Source: Prauserella muralis (GTDB lineage: Bacteria > Actinomycetota > Actinomycetes > Mycobacteriales > Pseudonocardiaceae). Taken from it: a stretch of 64,000 nucleotides of DNA. A program made the position numbers and the translations under genes. A model generated the notes under the pieces. The model ran no database searches. It had not been told where the DNA came from and saw nothing but the letters and a program-made list of their open reading frames with translations. The stretch's first letter is position 1. The number at the start of each line of letters is the position of its first letter. Below are positions 51,450 through 60,529 of the stretch, in pieces. Location: assembly GCF_003202285.1 (NCBI RefSeq), contig NZ_MASW01000001.1:1054001-1118000 (forward strand). Reading direction: 5' to 3'.

Positions 51450-51583
51450 CCCATGGCGATCCGGGGTCGCGAGGCACCCGATGTGGGGGCATTAGGTCAC
51501 GTCCGTAGTACAAGGGGTGACGCCACCGGCGCGGCTCCGTATGGTGTTCAACGTTCAACCGAAAGGGCTACGGCCCGGAGGGG

Positions 51584-53350
51584 GTGCCTGGCTGGATGGA
51601 TCGTGCCGTTTCCGGATCCGATGAGCCGGCACTGCTTGGACGCCTGCGCGTCGGCGAGGACGCGGCCTTCGGGGAGCTCTTCGAGCAGCACGCGGCCGCC
51701 GTACGGCGCCTTGCCCGCGGTCTCGCCTCCGACAGCTCCGAGGCCGAGGACATCACCGCCGAGACGTTCTTCCGCGTCCTGCAGGCCGTGCGCCGCGGCA
51801 ACGGCCCGCGCGACAACGTACGGGCGTACCTGCTGACCGTTGCGCGCCGCGTCTGCTGGGAGTGGCACGGAGCGCGACGCGACGTCCCGGTCACCGACGA
51901 CGAGCTGACCAACCGGGTCGGCGCGGGGGCGGACTCGCAGAACCGCACGGCCGAAAGCACCCTCATCACCCGCGCGTTCTCCAGCCTGCCGGAGCGCTGG
52001 CGCACCGTGCTGTGGCAGACCGAGGTCGAGGGAGTGCAGCCCGCCCACGCGGCGCGGGACTTCGGGCTCAGCGCCAACGCCACCGCCGCGCTGGCCCGCA
52101 GGGCCCGGCTCGGCCTGCGCGCCGCGTACCTGCAGGCCCACCTCGCGGTCGACCGCAGCTCCGACGGCTGCCGCACCGTGATGGAGAAGCTCGGCGGCTA
52201 CACCGCGGGCAGCGTCACCGGCGCCGAGGCCCGCAAGATCAAGGCACACCTGGGCACGTGCGCCTCGTGCCGCTCGACTCACGACGAGCTGCGGGAGGTC
52301 TGTTCCTCCCTGCGCGCCCACGCGGGTGTCATCGTGCTGTTCGTTCCCGCCGCCGGGCTGGCGAGCATGGCCACCGGGGCAGGCACGGCCGGGCTCGGCG
52401 GCGCCGCCGGCTCGGCGACGGCCTCGGCGGGCACGACCACCTCGGCCGGCGGCGTCACGGCCGCGAGCGCGGGCAGCGCGGGTGGCCTCGCCGCCACGAG
52501 CGGTTTCGGCGGAACGGCGGTGGCCGTCGGCGCCAACGTCAAGGTCGGCCTCGCGCTGGCCTCCACCGCCGCCGTGGGCGTGGTGGGCATGGTGGGTCCC
52601 TCCGATCCGCACACCCAGGACCAGATCGGCCTGCCGAGCGACGGCAACAGCGCCGAACTGCACATCGCCGAGCCGCGCCCGTCGGAGCGGCTGGGTTCGG
52701 CCGTGGTGCCCGGCACCGGCCACACCGTGCAGGACTACCTCGAACAGCACCGCGCGGGCGCGCGGCCGGGTGCGGAGTCCGAACCCGCCGAGCAGCCGGC
52801 CACCGAGTACACCGCTCCGGAGGGCGTGCAGATCGCGGGCGAGGCCAAGCCACCGCAGACCCCGGCCGGCGGCACCGAGCTGCCGGGCGTGGCTGCGGGC
52901 GGTGCCCCCGGGAAGGGCAACGGCGCGGGCAGGGGCACAGGCGAGGACAACGGACAGGGCAACGGCAGGCCGCGCAGCGACCCGCCCGCCGAGAGCCCGC
53001 CCACCGGGACGCCCATGGGCACCAGCGAGCCCGCGACCTCGTCGCCGGGCCGCACACCGGTGCACTCGCCCGGCAAGCCGGAGTCGCCTCCGGCGCAGTC
53101 CGGCTCGGCGTCGGGCAAACCGGATGAGCCACCGGGGCAGAGCAAGAAGTCGCCCGCACCCTCGACCACACCGGCGCCCTCGTCCTTCGAGGAGTCCGGC
53201 GAGGACGACGGGCACGCCGACGATGACGCCTGTCGCCGGGGCGGGCCACCGTCCTGGGCTCCCGCGCGCGACCACGACGATCGCGAGTACCACGAGCACG
53301 CCGCGCGGGGGTGCGGCCCGAACGAGCACGCGGGCTTCCCGCCACGCTGA
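51584..53350 (+). CDS. ECF sigma factor fused to zinc-finger, membrane helix and extended tail
   Basis: 588 residues from GTG 51584 (ATG 51596 also possible). Sigma region 2: AAVRRLARGLASDSSEAEDITAETFFRVLQAV. Region 4: FSSLPERWRTVLWQTEVEGVQPAHAARDFGLSANATAALARRARLG. Then a ZAS-like HxxxCxxC with His222, Cys226 and Cys229 (KAHLGTCASCRSTHDELREV). Helices around 247-265 and 310-330 are hydrophobic. The last 230 residues are Pro/Ser/Gly/Glu-rich and acidic-His at the end. This looks like a sigma factor carrying its own anti-sigma-like regulator and an anchored tail. Confidence 0.85.
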   Translation: MPGWMDRAVSGSDEPALLGRLRVGEDAAFGELFEQHAAAVRRLARGLASDSSEAEDITAETFFRVLQAVRRGNGPRDNVRAYLLTVARRVCWEWHGARRDVPVTDDELTNRVGAGADSQNRTAESTLITRAFSSLPERWRTVLWQTEVEGVQPAHAARDFGLSANATAALARRARLGLRAAYLQAHLAVDRSSDGCRTVMEKLGGYTAGSVTGAEARKIKAHLGTCASCRSTHDELREVCSSLRAHAGVIVLFVPAAGLASMATGAGTAGLGGAAGSATASAGTTTSAGGVTAASAGSAGGLAATSGFGGTAVAVGANVKVGLALASTAAVGVVGMVGPSDPHTQDQIGLPSDGNSAELHIAEPRPSERLGSAVVPGTGHTVQDYLEQHRAGARPGAESEPAEQPATEYTAPEGVQIAGEAKPPQTPAGGTELPGVAAGGAPGKGNGAGRGTGEDNGQGNGRPRSDPPAESPPTGTPMGTSEPATSSPGRTPVHSPGKPESPPAQSGSASGKPDEPPGQSKKSPAPSTTPAPSSFEESGEDDGHADDDACRRGGPPSWAPARDHDDREYHEHAARGCGPNEHAGFPPR

Positions 53351-53405
53351 CGATCACGGTACCGTTTTCACCAGAGTTGCTCGGGCGGGCTTGCGGAGGG
53401 CAGTG

Positions 53406-53846
53406 ATGAACCGGCTGGTCCGGGGATCTGACGGCCGGGAATGGGTCATTCGTGCCCAGATGGAGTGGCGCAGGCCCGCGACGGCCGACGACTTCGAGCA
53501 CGACGTCGCCGCCAGCTACGCGCCCGGCGTCGTCATGATGTTCGTCGCCCTCTTCCTCGCCATCATCCTGGTGGTGTGGATGCCCGACGACGTGGTGGTG
53601 CCCGCCTGGGTGCCGCTGGCGGTGTTGCTGGTCGCCCTGTTCTTCCCGCTGCGCTGGATACTGCGCAGGCCGTGGACCGTCGTCGCCGAGACCGAGGGCG
53701 ATCCGATGGGCGACCGGCCCTCCGAACGCTGGGTCGGCACCATCCGCGGCATCTTCACCGTGCGCGGCGAGGTCAACCGCATCGCCAAGTCGATCCAGAG
53801 GCACGACCTGCCGGACTTCGAAGGTCCGTTGCACCCCGTCGAGTGA
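53406..53846 (+). CDS. Small two-helix membrane protein
   Basis: 146 residues; GGAGGG precedes the ATG. It starts REWVIRAQMEWRRPATADDFEHDV, followed by helices VVMMFVALFLAIILVVWM and WVPLAVLLVALFFPL, then RRPWTVVAETEGDP and RWVGTIRGIFTVRGEVNRIA. A conserved actinobacterial DUF-like protein; function unknown. It ends 11 bp before the glycosylase gene on the same strand. Confidence 0.78.
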   Translation: MNRLVRGSDGREWVIRAQMEWRRPATADDFEHDVAASYAPGVVMMFVALFLAIILVVWMPDDVVVPAWVPLAVLLVALFFPLRWILRRPWTVVAETEGDPMGDRPSERWVGTIRGIFTVRGEVNRIAKSIQRHDLPDFEGPLHPVE

Positions 53847-53857
53847 GCGAGTGAACC

Positions 53858-54712
53858 ATGCCCGAGTTACCGGAGGTCGAGGCGCTCGCCTACCACCTGC
53901 GTGAGCACGCCGTCGGCCGCACGGTGAGCCGGGTGGACGTCGTCTCATTGTCCGTGCTCAAGACGGTGACGCCGCAGTGGACCGAGCTGCACGGCCGGGA
54001 GGTGACCGGCGCGGGAAGGCACGGCAAGCACCTCGACCTGGAGTGCGGCGACCTGCACCTGATCGTGCATCTGGCCAGGGCAGGCTGGCTGCGCTGGTCC
54101 GACTCGCTGTCGCCTGCTCCGCCCCGGCCGGGCGGCAAGGGACCCATCGCGCTGCGCGTGCACCTGTCGGGGCCGGGCTTCGACCTCACCGAGGCGGGCA
54201 CCAAGAAGGGGCTCGCCGTGTGGATCGTGCGGGACCCGGCCGAGGTGCCGAGCATCGCGCGGCTCGGGCCGGACGCTCTCGAGCTCGACCGGGACCGGCT
54301 GGGGACGCTGCTGGCCGGGCAGACGGCCCGGCTCAAGACGGTGCTCACCGACCAGCGGGTCATGGCGGGCATCGGCAACGCCTACTCCGACGAGATCCTG
54401 CACATGGCACGCCTTTCGCCGTACGCGACACCGGCGAAGCTCACCGCCGAGGCGCTGGACCGGCTGGCCGAGGCCATGCACGAGGTGCTCACCGGCGCGG
54501 TCGAGCGCTCGGTGGGCCAGGACGCCGCCCGGCTGAAGGGCGAGAAGCGCTCGGGGCTGCGCGTGCACGCGCGCACGGGCCTGCCGTGCCCGGTGTGCGG
54601 CGACACCGTGCGCGAGGTGTCCTTCGCCGACAAGGCGTTCCAGTACTGCGCCACCTGCCAGACCGGCGGCAAGCCGCTGGCCGACCGGCGGATGTCCCGC
54701 CTGCTCAAGTGA
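53858..54712 (+). CDS. Fpg/Nei-family DNA glycosylase
   Basis: 284 residues. PELPEVE at the N-terminus gives the catalytic Pro2 and Glu3, Lys57 lies in GRHGKHLDLE, the helix-two-turn-helix shows VMAGIGNAYSDEILHMARLSP, and a Cys4 zinc finger (CPVCGDTV, YCATCQTGG) closes the chain. It removes oxidised bases and cleaves the strand by beta/delta-elimination. Several actinomycetes carry more than one such gene, and specificity (8-oxoguanine or pyrimidine) cannot be fixed. Confidence 0.95.
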   Translation: MPELPEVEALAYHLREHAVGRTVSRVDVVSLSVLKTVTPQWTELHGREVTGAGRHGKHLDLECGDLHLIVHLARAGWLRWSDSLSPAPPRPGGKGPIALRVHLSGPGFDLTEAGTKKGLAVWIVRDPAEVPSIARLGPDALELDRDRLGTLLAGQTARLKTVLTDQRVMAGIGNAYSDEILHMARLSPYATPAKLTAEALDRLAEAMHEVLTGAVERSVGQDAARLKGEKRSGLRVHARTGLPCPVCGDTVREVSFADKAFQYCATCQTGGKPLADRRMSRLLK

Positions 54713-54810
54713 GCCGACACGCTGCGTCACAACGGGCTGTCGCGAATTACGCACACAAAGTACGCGGCCAGACCTTGCACCCTGGCCGGTGAGCGCAGAG
54801 CATTGACGCC

Positions 54811-56094
54811 GTGTCCGGCCTGTTGACCACGCAAGTCATCCCATGGGGTGTCGCCGGGGTGCTCACGGTCGTCTGCATCGTGCTGCTGGTCAGGAGCCGC
54901 AAGCCCAGCGGTGCGGTCGACGACGCCGTCCTGGAGGCCGTGTACCTCATGTCGAAGGCGCCCCTGGAGCTGCGGGAGGGTCTCGACCAGGCTGTCGCCG
55001 ACAAGGTCGCGTCGCGCCTGCTGCTGTTGCTCAAGTGCATCGCGGTCGGCATCACCGACGGCGAGGGCACGCTGCTGTCCTGGGACGGCGAGGCCAACGA
55101 CCACTACGTCGACCTGGTGGACACCATCGGCACCGCTATCCGCAGGCACCGGCGCGAGGTCGTCTCGCACGACAAGATGCCGTGCAACCACCGCGGCACC
55201 TGCCGCATGCGCACCGCCGTCATCGTGCCGCTGATCGTCGAGGGCAAGACCGACGCCGTGCTCATCGTGGTCGGCCGCACCCGCGGCAAGCGGATCGTGC
55301 AGATGGCCGACGCGGTGGCCCGCTTCGTCGGCACTCAGCTGGAGGCCGCCCGGCTGGAGGAGACGAAGAACCAGCTGCACCAGGCCGAGATCAAGGCGCT
55401 GCGGGCGCAGATCTCGCCCCACTTCGTCTACAACGCGCTCAACACCATCTCCTCGCTCATCCGGACCGACCCGGAGGAGGCGCGGGAGCTGCTGCAGGAC
55501 TTCGCCGACTTCACCCGCTACTGCTTCCGCACCGACGGCGTGTTCACGACGCTGTCCGACGAGCTGCGCAACATCGACCGCTACCTGACGATCGAGAGCG
55601 CCCGCTACGGCGGCAGGCTCAACGTGCGGCTCAAGATCGCCCCCGAGGTGCAGTCGGTGGTGGTGCCGTTCCTGCTGATCCAGCCGTTGGTGGAGAACGC
55701 GGTCAAGCACGGCATCTCCCGCAAGCCGGGGGGTGGCACCGTCACGGTCACCGCGCAGGACTACGGCACCGAGGCCGAGATCAGCGTCGAGGACGACGGC
55801 GTGGGCATGGACCCCGCGCTGCTGGACGGCATGCGCGACTCCACCAGCAGCGCCCACATCGGGCTGACCGGCATCAACCGCCGGATGAGCCAGGTGTTCG
55901 GCAACAAGTACTCGCTGATGGTCGAGACCGCACCGGGTGCGGGCATGAAGGTCACCATGCGCGTGCCGAAGTTCGTGCGGGGTGTGCGGCCCGACATGCT
56001 CAAGTTCGCCACCGACGTGCCCGAGCAGCCCGAACGCCGGGCGCTCGCGGGCCCCCGCTCCGGGCTGCCGACGGGCGCGCCGAATGCCAGCTAA
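54811..56094 (+). CDS. LytS/BtsS-type sensor histidine kinase
   Basis: 427 residues. One N-terminal helix (GVAGVLTVVCIVLLV) replaces the usual LytS multi-helix domain. A GAF-like domain follows with MPCNHRGTCRMRTAVIVPL, the Cys-x5-Cys plus SAIxxPL feature of this family. The His_kinase motif is EIKALRAQISPHFVYNALNTISSLI, and the ATPase part has LIQPLVENAVKHGI and DDGVGMDP. The phosphoacceptor His is in the SPHF segment. The LytTR regulator lies two genes downstream. Confidence 0.93.
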   Translation: MSGLLTTQVIPWGVAGVLTVVCIVLLVRSRKPSGAVDDAVLEAVYLMSKAPLELREGLDQAVADKVASRLLLLLKCIAVGITDGEGTLLSWDGEANDHYVDLVDTIGTAIRRHRREVVSHDKMPCNHRGTCRMRTAVIVPLIVEGKTDAVLIVVGRTRGKRIVQMADAVARFVGTQLEAARLEETKNQLHQAEIKALRAQISPHFVYNALNTISSLIRTDPEEARELLQDFADFTRYCFRTDGVFTTLSDELRNIDRYLTIESARYGGRLNVRLKIAPEVQSVVVPFLLIQPLVENAVKHGISRKPGGGTVTVTAQDYGTEAEISVEDDGVGMDPALLDGMRDSTSSAHIGLTGINRRMSQVFGNKYSLMVETAPGAGMKVTMRVPKFVRGVRPDMLKFATDVPEQPERRALAGPRSGLPTGAPNAS

Positions 56095-56103
56095 CCTCGG
56101 GGC

Positions 56104-56952
56104 ATGAGCTCGCACCGTCCCATGGAGAAGCTGACCTCGCGCCTGCCCGTGCTCGGCGACCGGGCCGACCGCAAGGATGTCGTCGCGGTGGTGAAGCTGC
56201 ACGGCGTGATCAACCCGCAGCCGTCGCCGCTGGCCAGGGGCGTCATCAACCTCGCGGCGGTGGAGTCGGCCCTCACCAGGGCCTTCGACCACGACCGGCT
56301 GCAGGCGGTCGCGCTGCAGATCAACTCGCCGGGTGGCGCGCCGACGCAGTCGGGGCTGATCGCCGAGCGCATCCGGCAGCTGGCCGACAAGCACGGCAAG
56401 CCGGTGCTCGCCTTCGCCGAGGACGTGGCCGCCTCGGGCGGCTACTGGCTGGCCTGCGCGGCCGACGAGATCTACGCGCACCGCACCTCCATGGTCGGCT
56501 CGATCGGCGTCATCACCGGCACCTTCGGCTTCACCGGCCTGCTCGAGCGCTTCGGCATCGAGCGCAGGCTCTACACGGCCGGCGAGAACAAGGCACGGCT
56601 CGACCCGTTCAGCCCGGAGAAGCCCGAGGACGTCGAGTGGCTGCGCAAGCTGCACGGCCAGCTGCACGAGATGTTCGTCGGCTGGGTGCGCGAGCGCAGG
56701 GGCGATCGGCTCAGCGACGCCGAAGAGCTGTTCAGCGGCGACGTGTGGCTGGGAGCCAAGGCTCTGGAGCTGGGCCTCGTCGACGGCGTCGGCAACCTGC
56801 GCGACGTGCTGGCCGAGCGTTACCCGGACGCCGAGATCGTGGTCGCGGAGCCGAAGAAGCCGCTGCTCGCCAGGCTGGGGGTCGGTGCGCCCGCGGCGGC
56901 GTTGCTCGACGCGGTGGCCGACCGCACGGCATGGTCACGATTCGGTCTGTAG
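56104..56952 (+). CDS. S49-family serine peptidase (SppA-like)
   Basis: 282 residues; no signal peptide or membrane helix. QINSPGGAPTQSGLIAERI, LAFAEDVAASGGYWLACAADEI (catalytic Ser111) and SIGVITGTFGFTGLLERFG are clear; the general-base Lys163 is in TAGENKARLDPF. The Ser-Lys spacing of 52 residues equals that of Bacillus SppA. It probably degrades peptides or processes a partner protein. It lies nine bases after the kinase gene and upstream of the response regulator, an unusual position. Confidence 0.93.
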   Translation: MSSHRPMEKLTSRLPVLGDRADRKDVVAVVKLHGVINPQPSPLARGVINLAAVESALTRAFDHDRLQAVALQINSPGGAPTQSGLIAERIRQLADKHGKPVLAFAEDVAASGGYWLACAADEIYAHRTSMVGSIGVITGTFGFTGLLERFGIERRLYTAGENKARLDPFSPEKPEDVEWLRKLHGQLHEMFVGWVRERRGDRLSDAEELFSGDVWLGAKALELGLVDGVGNLRDVLAERYPDAEIVVAEPKKPLLARLGVGAPAAALLDAVADRTAWSRFGL

Positions 56953-57014
56953 CCTGGGCGGCGGTGCGATTTCGCCCACAAGCGGTGTAGACATTGGACG
57001 TCCCGGACGGCAGG

Positions 57015-57845
57015 ATGCATGTCACTGTGAGTGCTCACGATGACACCCGAAGGCTCCTCGTCCTTGCCGTGGACGACGAGCTCCCTGGGCTCGACCAGTT
57101 GCGGCATTGCCTGGAGTCGAACCCGCACGTCGGCCGCGTGATCCCGGCCGTCGACGCCTCGGAGGCGCTGCGGCTGCTCGGCTCCGAGGACGACGAGATC
57201 AGGGTGCGCAAGGAGCGCGGGCTGCCGCCCGTGGACGCGGTGTTCGCCGACATCAACATGCCCGGCCTTTCCGGCATGGAGATGTCGCGCGTGTTCGCGT
57301 CGCTGAACCCGGCCCCGGTGCTGGTGTTCGTCACCGGCCACGCCAACGAGGCCGTCGACGCCTTCGACCTGGGCGCTGTCGACTACGTGCTCAAGCCTGC
57401 CCGGCAGGAGCGCATCGACAAGGCGGTGGCCAGGGTCGTCGAGAAGCTGCAGAGCCTGCCCGCTCGTGAACCCAGCCAGGGCCCGGAGTCGATCAAGGCC
57501 GACGACGAGGTCATCCCCGTCGAGCTGGCGGGCACCACCAAGCTCATCCCGCGGTCCTCGGTGCGCTGGGTGGAAGCGCAGGGTGACTACGCACGCCTGT
57601 TCACCACGGAGGGCAGCCACCTCGTGCGCATCCCGTTGGCGCAACTGGAGGAGCGCTGGGAGAAGGCGGGCTTCGTCCGCATCCACCGGTCGTTCCTGGT
57701 CGCCCTGCCGCTCATCACCGAGCTGCGCATGGGGCAGGGCGGCTACCAGGTCGTGATCGGCAACGACGAGAAGGTCCTTCCGGTCAGCAGGCGGCACACC
57801 CGGGAGCTCAAGGACAGGCTGGTCGGCGCGTCCCGCAGCGGGTAG
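57015..57845 (+). CDS. LytTR-family response regulator
   Basis: 276 residues from ATG 57015 (TTG 56994 or GTG 57027 are alternatives). The receiver domain has LLVLAVDDELPGLDQL, Asp79 in AVFADINMPGLSGM and YVLKPARQERIDKAV. The LytTR domain has VEAQGDYARLFTTEGSHLVR, IPLAQLEERWEKAGFVRIHRSFLV and KVLPVSRRHTRELKDRL. It should act with the LytS-type kinase encoded two genes upstream, and the nearby symporter is the likeliest target. Confidence 0.92.
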   Translation: MHVTVSAHDDTRRLLVLAVDDELPGLDQLRHCLESNPHVGRVIPAVDASEALRLLGSEDDEIRVRKERGLPPVDAVFADINMPGLSGMEMSRVFASLNPAPVLVFVTGHANEAVDAFDLGAVDYVLKPARQERIDKAVARVVEKLQSLPAREPSQGPESIKADDEVIPVELAGTTKLIPRSSVRWVEAQGDYARLFTTEGSHLVRIPLAQLEERWEKAGFVRIHRSFLVALPLITELRMGQGGYQVVIGNDEKVLPVSRRHTRELKDRLVGASRSG

Positions 57846-57851
57846 CCGACC

Positions 57852-58355
57852 ATGACCGACGACTTCTACCGCAGGATCGGCGGCATCCGCGAACCGGACC
57901 CGACCCTCGGTAAGAACGTCCCCAGAAAGCAGCCCTCGGCCCCGCAGCCCGGCGAGGACCAGCAACCCTCGCCGCAGCCGGAACCGCAGCCCCCGCCGAA
58001 GATCCGCAGGCAGCGGGTGGTGCTCGCCGAGCCGAGCCGCTCGCCCAGCTCCCTGCGCGCGCGGGTGGAGCTCGAGCAGCAGACCAGCTGGGGCGAGCTG
58101 CTCATCAAGGACCTCATCAAGGTGCAGCTGCGTACCGGGCTGCTGCTGACCGCGCTCGTGGTGCTCCCGCTCGGTGCGTTGCCGCTGGCCTTCTTCCTGT
58201 CTCCGGACTTCGCCGAGCTGCGGCTCATCGGTCTGCCGGTGGCGTGGCTGTTGCTCGGGGTCGCACCGTTTCCCCTGCTGTTCGGCGCGGGCCTGTGGTA
58301 CAACCGGCTGGCCGAGCGGCACGAACGCGACTTCGTCGACATGATCGAGAACTGA
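57852..58355 (+). CDS. Small two-helix membrane protein preceding the symporter
   Basis: 167 residues. A Pro/Gln-rich first 50 residues leads to helices at about 94-117 (LRTGLLLTALVVLPLGALPLAFFL) and 126-150 (LPVAWLLLGVAPFPLLFGAGLWY), and a charged end ERHERDFVDMIEN. Its position and size recall the DUF485-like proteins paired with acetate symporters. It follows the regulator by six bases and abuts the symporter, so all are probably one transcript. Confidence 0.78.
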   Translation: MTDDFYRRIGGIREPDPTLGKNVPRKQPSAPQPGEDQQPSPQPEPQPPPKIRRQRVVLAEPSRSPSSLRARVELEQQTSWGELLIKDLIKVQLRTGLLLTALVVLPLGALPLAFFLSPDFAELRLIGLPVAWLLLGVAPFPLLFGAGLWYNRLAERHERDFVDMIEN

Positions 58356-60131
58356 GTGCAGTTGAACGTCTGGGCCCTCACCGGCATCGCGTTGGTCATG
58401 GTGGTGACCTATTACCTGGGTCAGCGCTCGTCCCGGTTCGCCAGCAGCACCCACGACTTCCTCGTCGCCCGGCGCACCGTGCGCTCGCGGCGCAACGCCG
58501 CCGCCATCTCCGGCGAGTACATCTCGGCCGCGTCGTTCCTCGGCATCGCGGGTCTGGTACTCAAGGAGGGCGCCGACGCGCTGTGGTTCCCGATCGGCTT
58601 CACCGCGGGCTACCTGGCGCTGATGCTGTTCGTCGCCGCGCCGCTGCGCCGCTCGGGCGCCTACACGCTGCCCGACTTCATGGAGGCCCGGCTGGGCTCC
58701 ACGTCGCTGCGCACGCTCTCGACCTGGTTCGTCGTGTTCATCGGCGTGCTCTACATGCTGCCGCAGCTGCAGGGCGCGGGTATCGCGCTCGCGACGATCC
58801 TGCCCGCACCGGCCTGGGTCGGCGTCGTCGCGGTCACGGTGGTCATCGCGTTCAACGTCATGGCAGGCGGCATGCGCGCCATCACCCTCGTCCAGGCGTT
58901 CCAGTACTGGCTCAAGCTGTTCGCGCTGGCCGTGCCGACGTTCGTGCTGTGCGTGGTGTTCTTCGGCAGCAACGGCGCCGGATCCGCGGGCGGGCTGAGC
59001 CAGGAGGCGCCGCCCCGGTTCACCGACGACACCACGCTCACCGTGGAGACCGACGTGCTGCTGCGCGTGGACGAGCCGACGTCGGTGCGTGTTCCTGCGG
59101 ACTCGCCGAACGTCACCGTCTGGAGCCCCGGCACCGAGTACCCGGTGGCCGAGGGCACGACCCTGTGGTTTCCCGCCCGCTCCGACGTGCCCGTGGTCAG
59201 CGACGGCGCGCTGCAGAACGCGGACTGGCTGCGCCCGGCCAAGACGGCCGAGGACATGCTCGGCACGTACTCGCTGATCCTCGCGACGTTCCTCGGCACG
59301 ATGGGCCTTCCGCACGTCCTCGTGCGCTTCTACACCAACCCCGACGGCAAGGCGGCGCGCCGTACCACCGTGCAGGTGCTGCTGCTGCTCGGGCTGTTCT
59401 ACCTGTTCCCCGTGATGATCGGGGCCCTTTCGCGGATGTACGTGCCGCAACTGCTGGTCACCGGCAACACCGACGCGGCGGTGCTGCTCGTGCCCTCGCA
59501 GATGCTGCCCGGCGTGGCGGGTCAGATCCTGGTGGCCATCACGGCGGCGGGCGCCTTCGCCGCCTTCCTGTCCACCTCGTCGGGGCTGCTGGTGAGCGTG
59601 GCCGGCGTGATCGCGACGGACCTGCTCGCGGGCAAGGTCAGGGACTTCCGCCTCGCCGCCGTGCTCACGGCCCTGGTTCCCGCGGGGCTGGCCTTGTCGC
59701 TGCCGGTCGAGGACCTGTCGCTGAGCGTCGGCATGTCCTTCGCGCTCGCGGCGTCGACGTTCTGCCCGCTGCTGGTGCTCGGCATCTGGTGGCGACGGCT
59801 CACCTGGACAGGCGCGATGCTGGGCATGTGCGTCGGGGGCGGGCTGGTGCTGCTCGCCGTCGCGCTCAACGCCATCAGCGAGCGCACCGGCAGCTGGGCG
59901 CCGTGGTTTCTGCAGCAACCCGCGCTGTTCACCGTGCCGGCCGCGTTCCTCGTGACCGTCGTCGTCAGCCTGGGCACGGCGCGCCGCGTGCCCGACGACG
60001 TCAACGCCGTGATGCTGCGCCTGCACGCACCCGACCCGCTCGGCTTCATGCGGGACAGGGCCGTCGCCCGGTTCGGAAGGCTCGACGAGCGGCCCCGGTC
60101 CTCGCGCGGCGGCGGCAGGCATCGCAAGTAG
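58356..60131 (+). CDS. Solute:sodium symporter (SSS family), acetate/monocarboxylate type
   Basis: 591 residues, GTG start directly after the upstream stop. About 13 helices. DFLVARRTVRSRRNAAAISGEYISAASFLGIAG and YTLPDFMEARLG are SSS motifs seen in ActP/MctC; GAFAAFLSTSSGLLVSVAGV is the sodium-binding helix. An extra segment of about 90 residues (TDDTTLTVETDVLLRVDEPT ... LQNADWLRPA) lies outside between helices. It takes up acetate, pyruvate or a related acid. The LytS/LytTR pair upstream is a likely controller. Confidence 0.92.
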   Translation: MQLNVWALTGIALVMVVTYYLGQRSSRFASSTHDFLVARRTVRSRRNAAAISGEYISAASFLGIAGLVLKEGADALWFPIGFTAGYLALMLFVAAPLRRSGAYTLPDFMEARLGSTSLRTLSTWFVVFIGVLYMLPQLQGAGIALATILPAPAWVGVVAVTVVIAFNVMAGGMRAITLVQAFQYWLKLFALAVPTFVLCVVFFGSNGAGSAGGLSQEAPPRFTDDTTLTVETDVLLRVDEPTSVRVPADSPNVTVWSPGTEYPVAEGTTLWFPARSDVPVVSDGALQNADWLRPAKTAEDMLGTYSLILATFLGTMGLPHVLVRFYTNPDGKAARRTTVQVLLLLGLFYLFPVMIGALSRMYVPQLLVTGNTDAAVLLVPSQMLPGVAGQILVAITAAGAFAAFLSTSSGLLVSVAGVIATDLLAGKVRDFRLAAVLTALVPAGLALSLPVEDLSLSVGMSFALAASTFCPLLVLGIWWRRLTWTGAMLGMCVGGGLVLLAVALNAISERTGSWAPWFLQQPALFTVPAAFLVTVVVSLGTARRVPDDVNAVMLRLHAPDPLGFMRDRAVARFGRLDERPRSSRGGGRHRK

Positions 60132-60175
60132 GTTCACGCGCGTTCCACGGTCCGACATGCGACGATGTGGCCGTG

Positions 60176-60526
60176 GTGAACCCTGCCGAAGTGCCCACGG
60201 CCTCCGTCTCCGACCTGCCGTCGGAGGGGCTCGTGCTGCTCGATGTCCGTGAGCCCGACGAGTGGTCCGCGGGGCACGCCCCCGAAGCGCTGCACATCCC
60301 CCTCGGTGAACTGCCCTCGCGCGCCGCGGAGCTGGCCGAGCTGCCCGACGACCGGCCGGTGTACGTCGTGTGCCGCACCGGCGGCCGTTCCGCGAGAGCC
60401 GCCGCCTGGCTGAACGCGGCCGGTGTGGTCGACGCCGTGAACGTCGCCGGCGGCATGAAGTCGTGGCAGACCGAAGGACGCGCGCTGGTCAGTGACGACG
60501 AACGCACGCCGCCCGAGGTGCTCTGA
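60176..60526 (+). CDS. Single-domain rhodanese-like protein
   Basis: 116 residues from GTG 60176 (GTG at 60167 or 60173 would add two or three residues). LLDVREPDEWSAGHAPEALHIPLGELPSR is the rhodanese core, and the active-site loop VCRTGGRSA holds the catalytic Cys. It carries sulfane sulfur or acts as a phosphatase-like reductant in the cytosol. Three bases separate it from the DUF4328 gene, so both are likely cotranscribed. Confidence 0.92.
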   Translation: MNPAEVPTASVSDLPSEGLVLLDVREPDEWSAGHAPEALHIPLGELPSRAAELAELPDDRPVYVVCRTGGRSARAAAWLNAAGVVDAVNVAGGMKSWQTEGRALVSDDERTPPEVL

Positions 60527-60529
60527 GCC

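Noticed and set aside
56820-60158. A 1112-codon open frame on the minus strand
   Set aside because: It runs antisense through the LytTR regulator and SSS symporter genes, is Arg/His/Glu/Gly-rich without domains, and reflects the usual third-position GC artefact.
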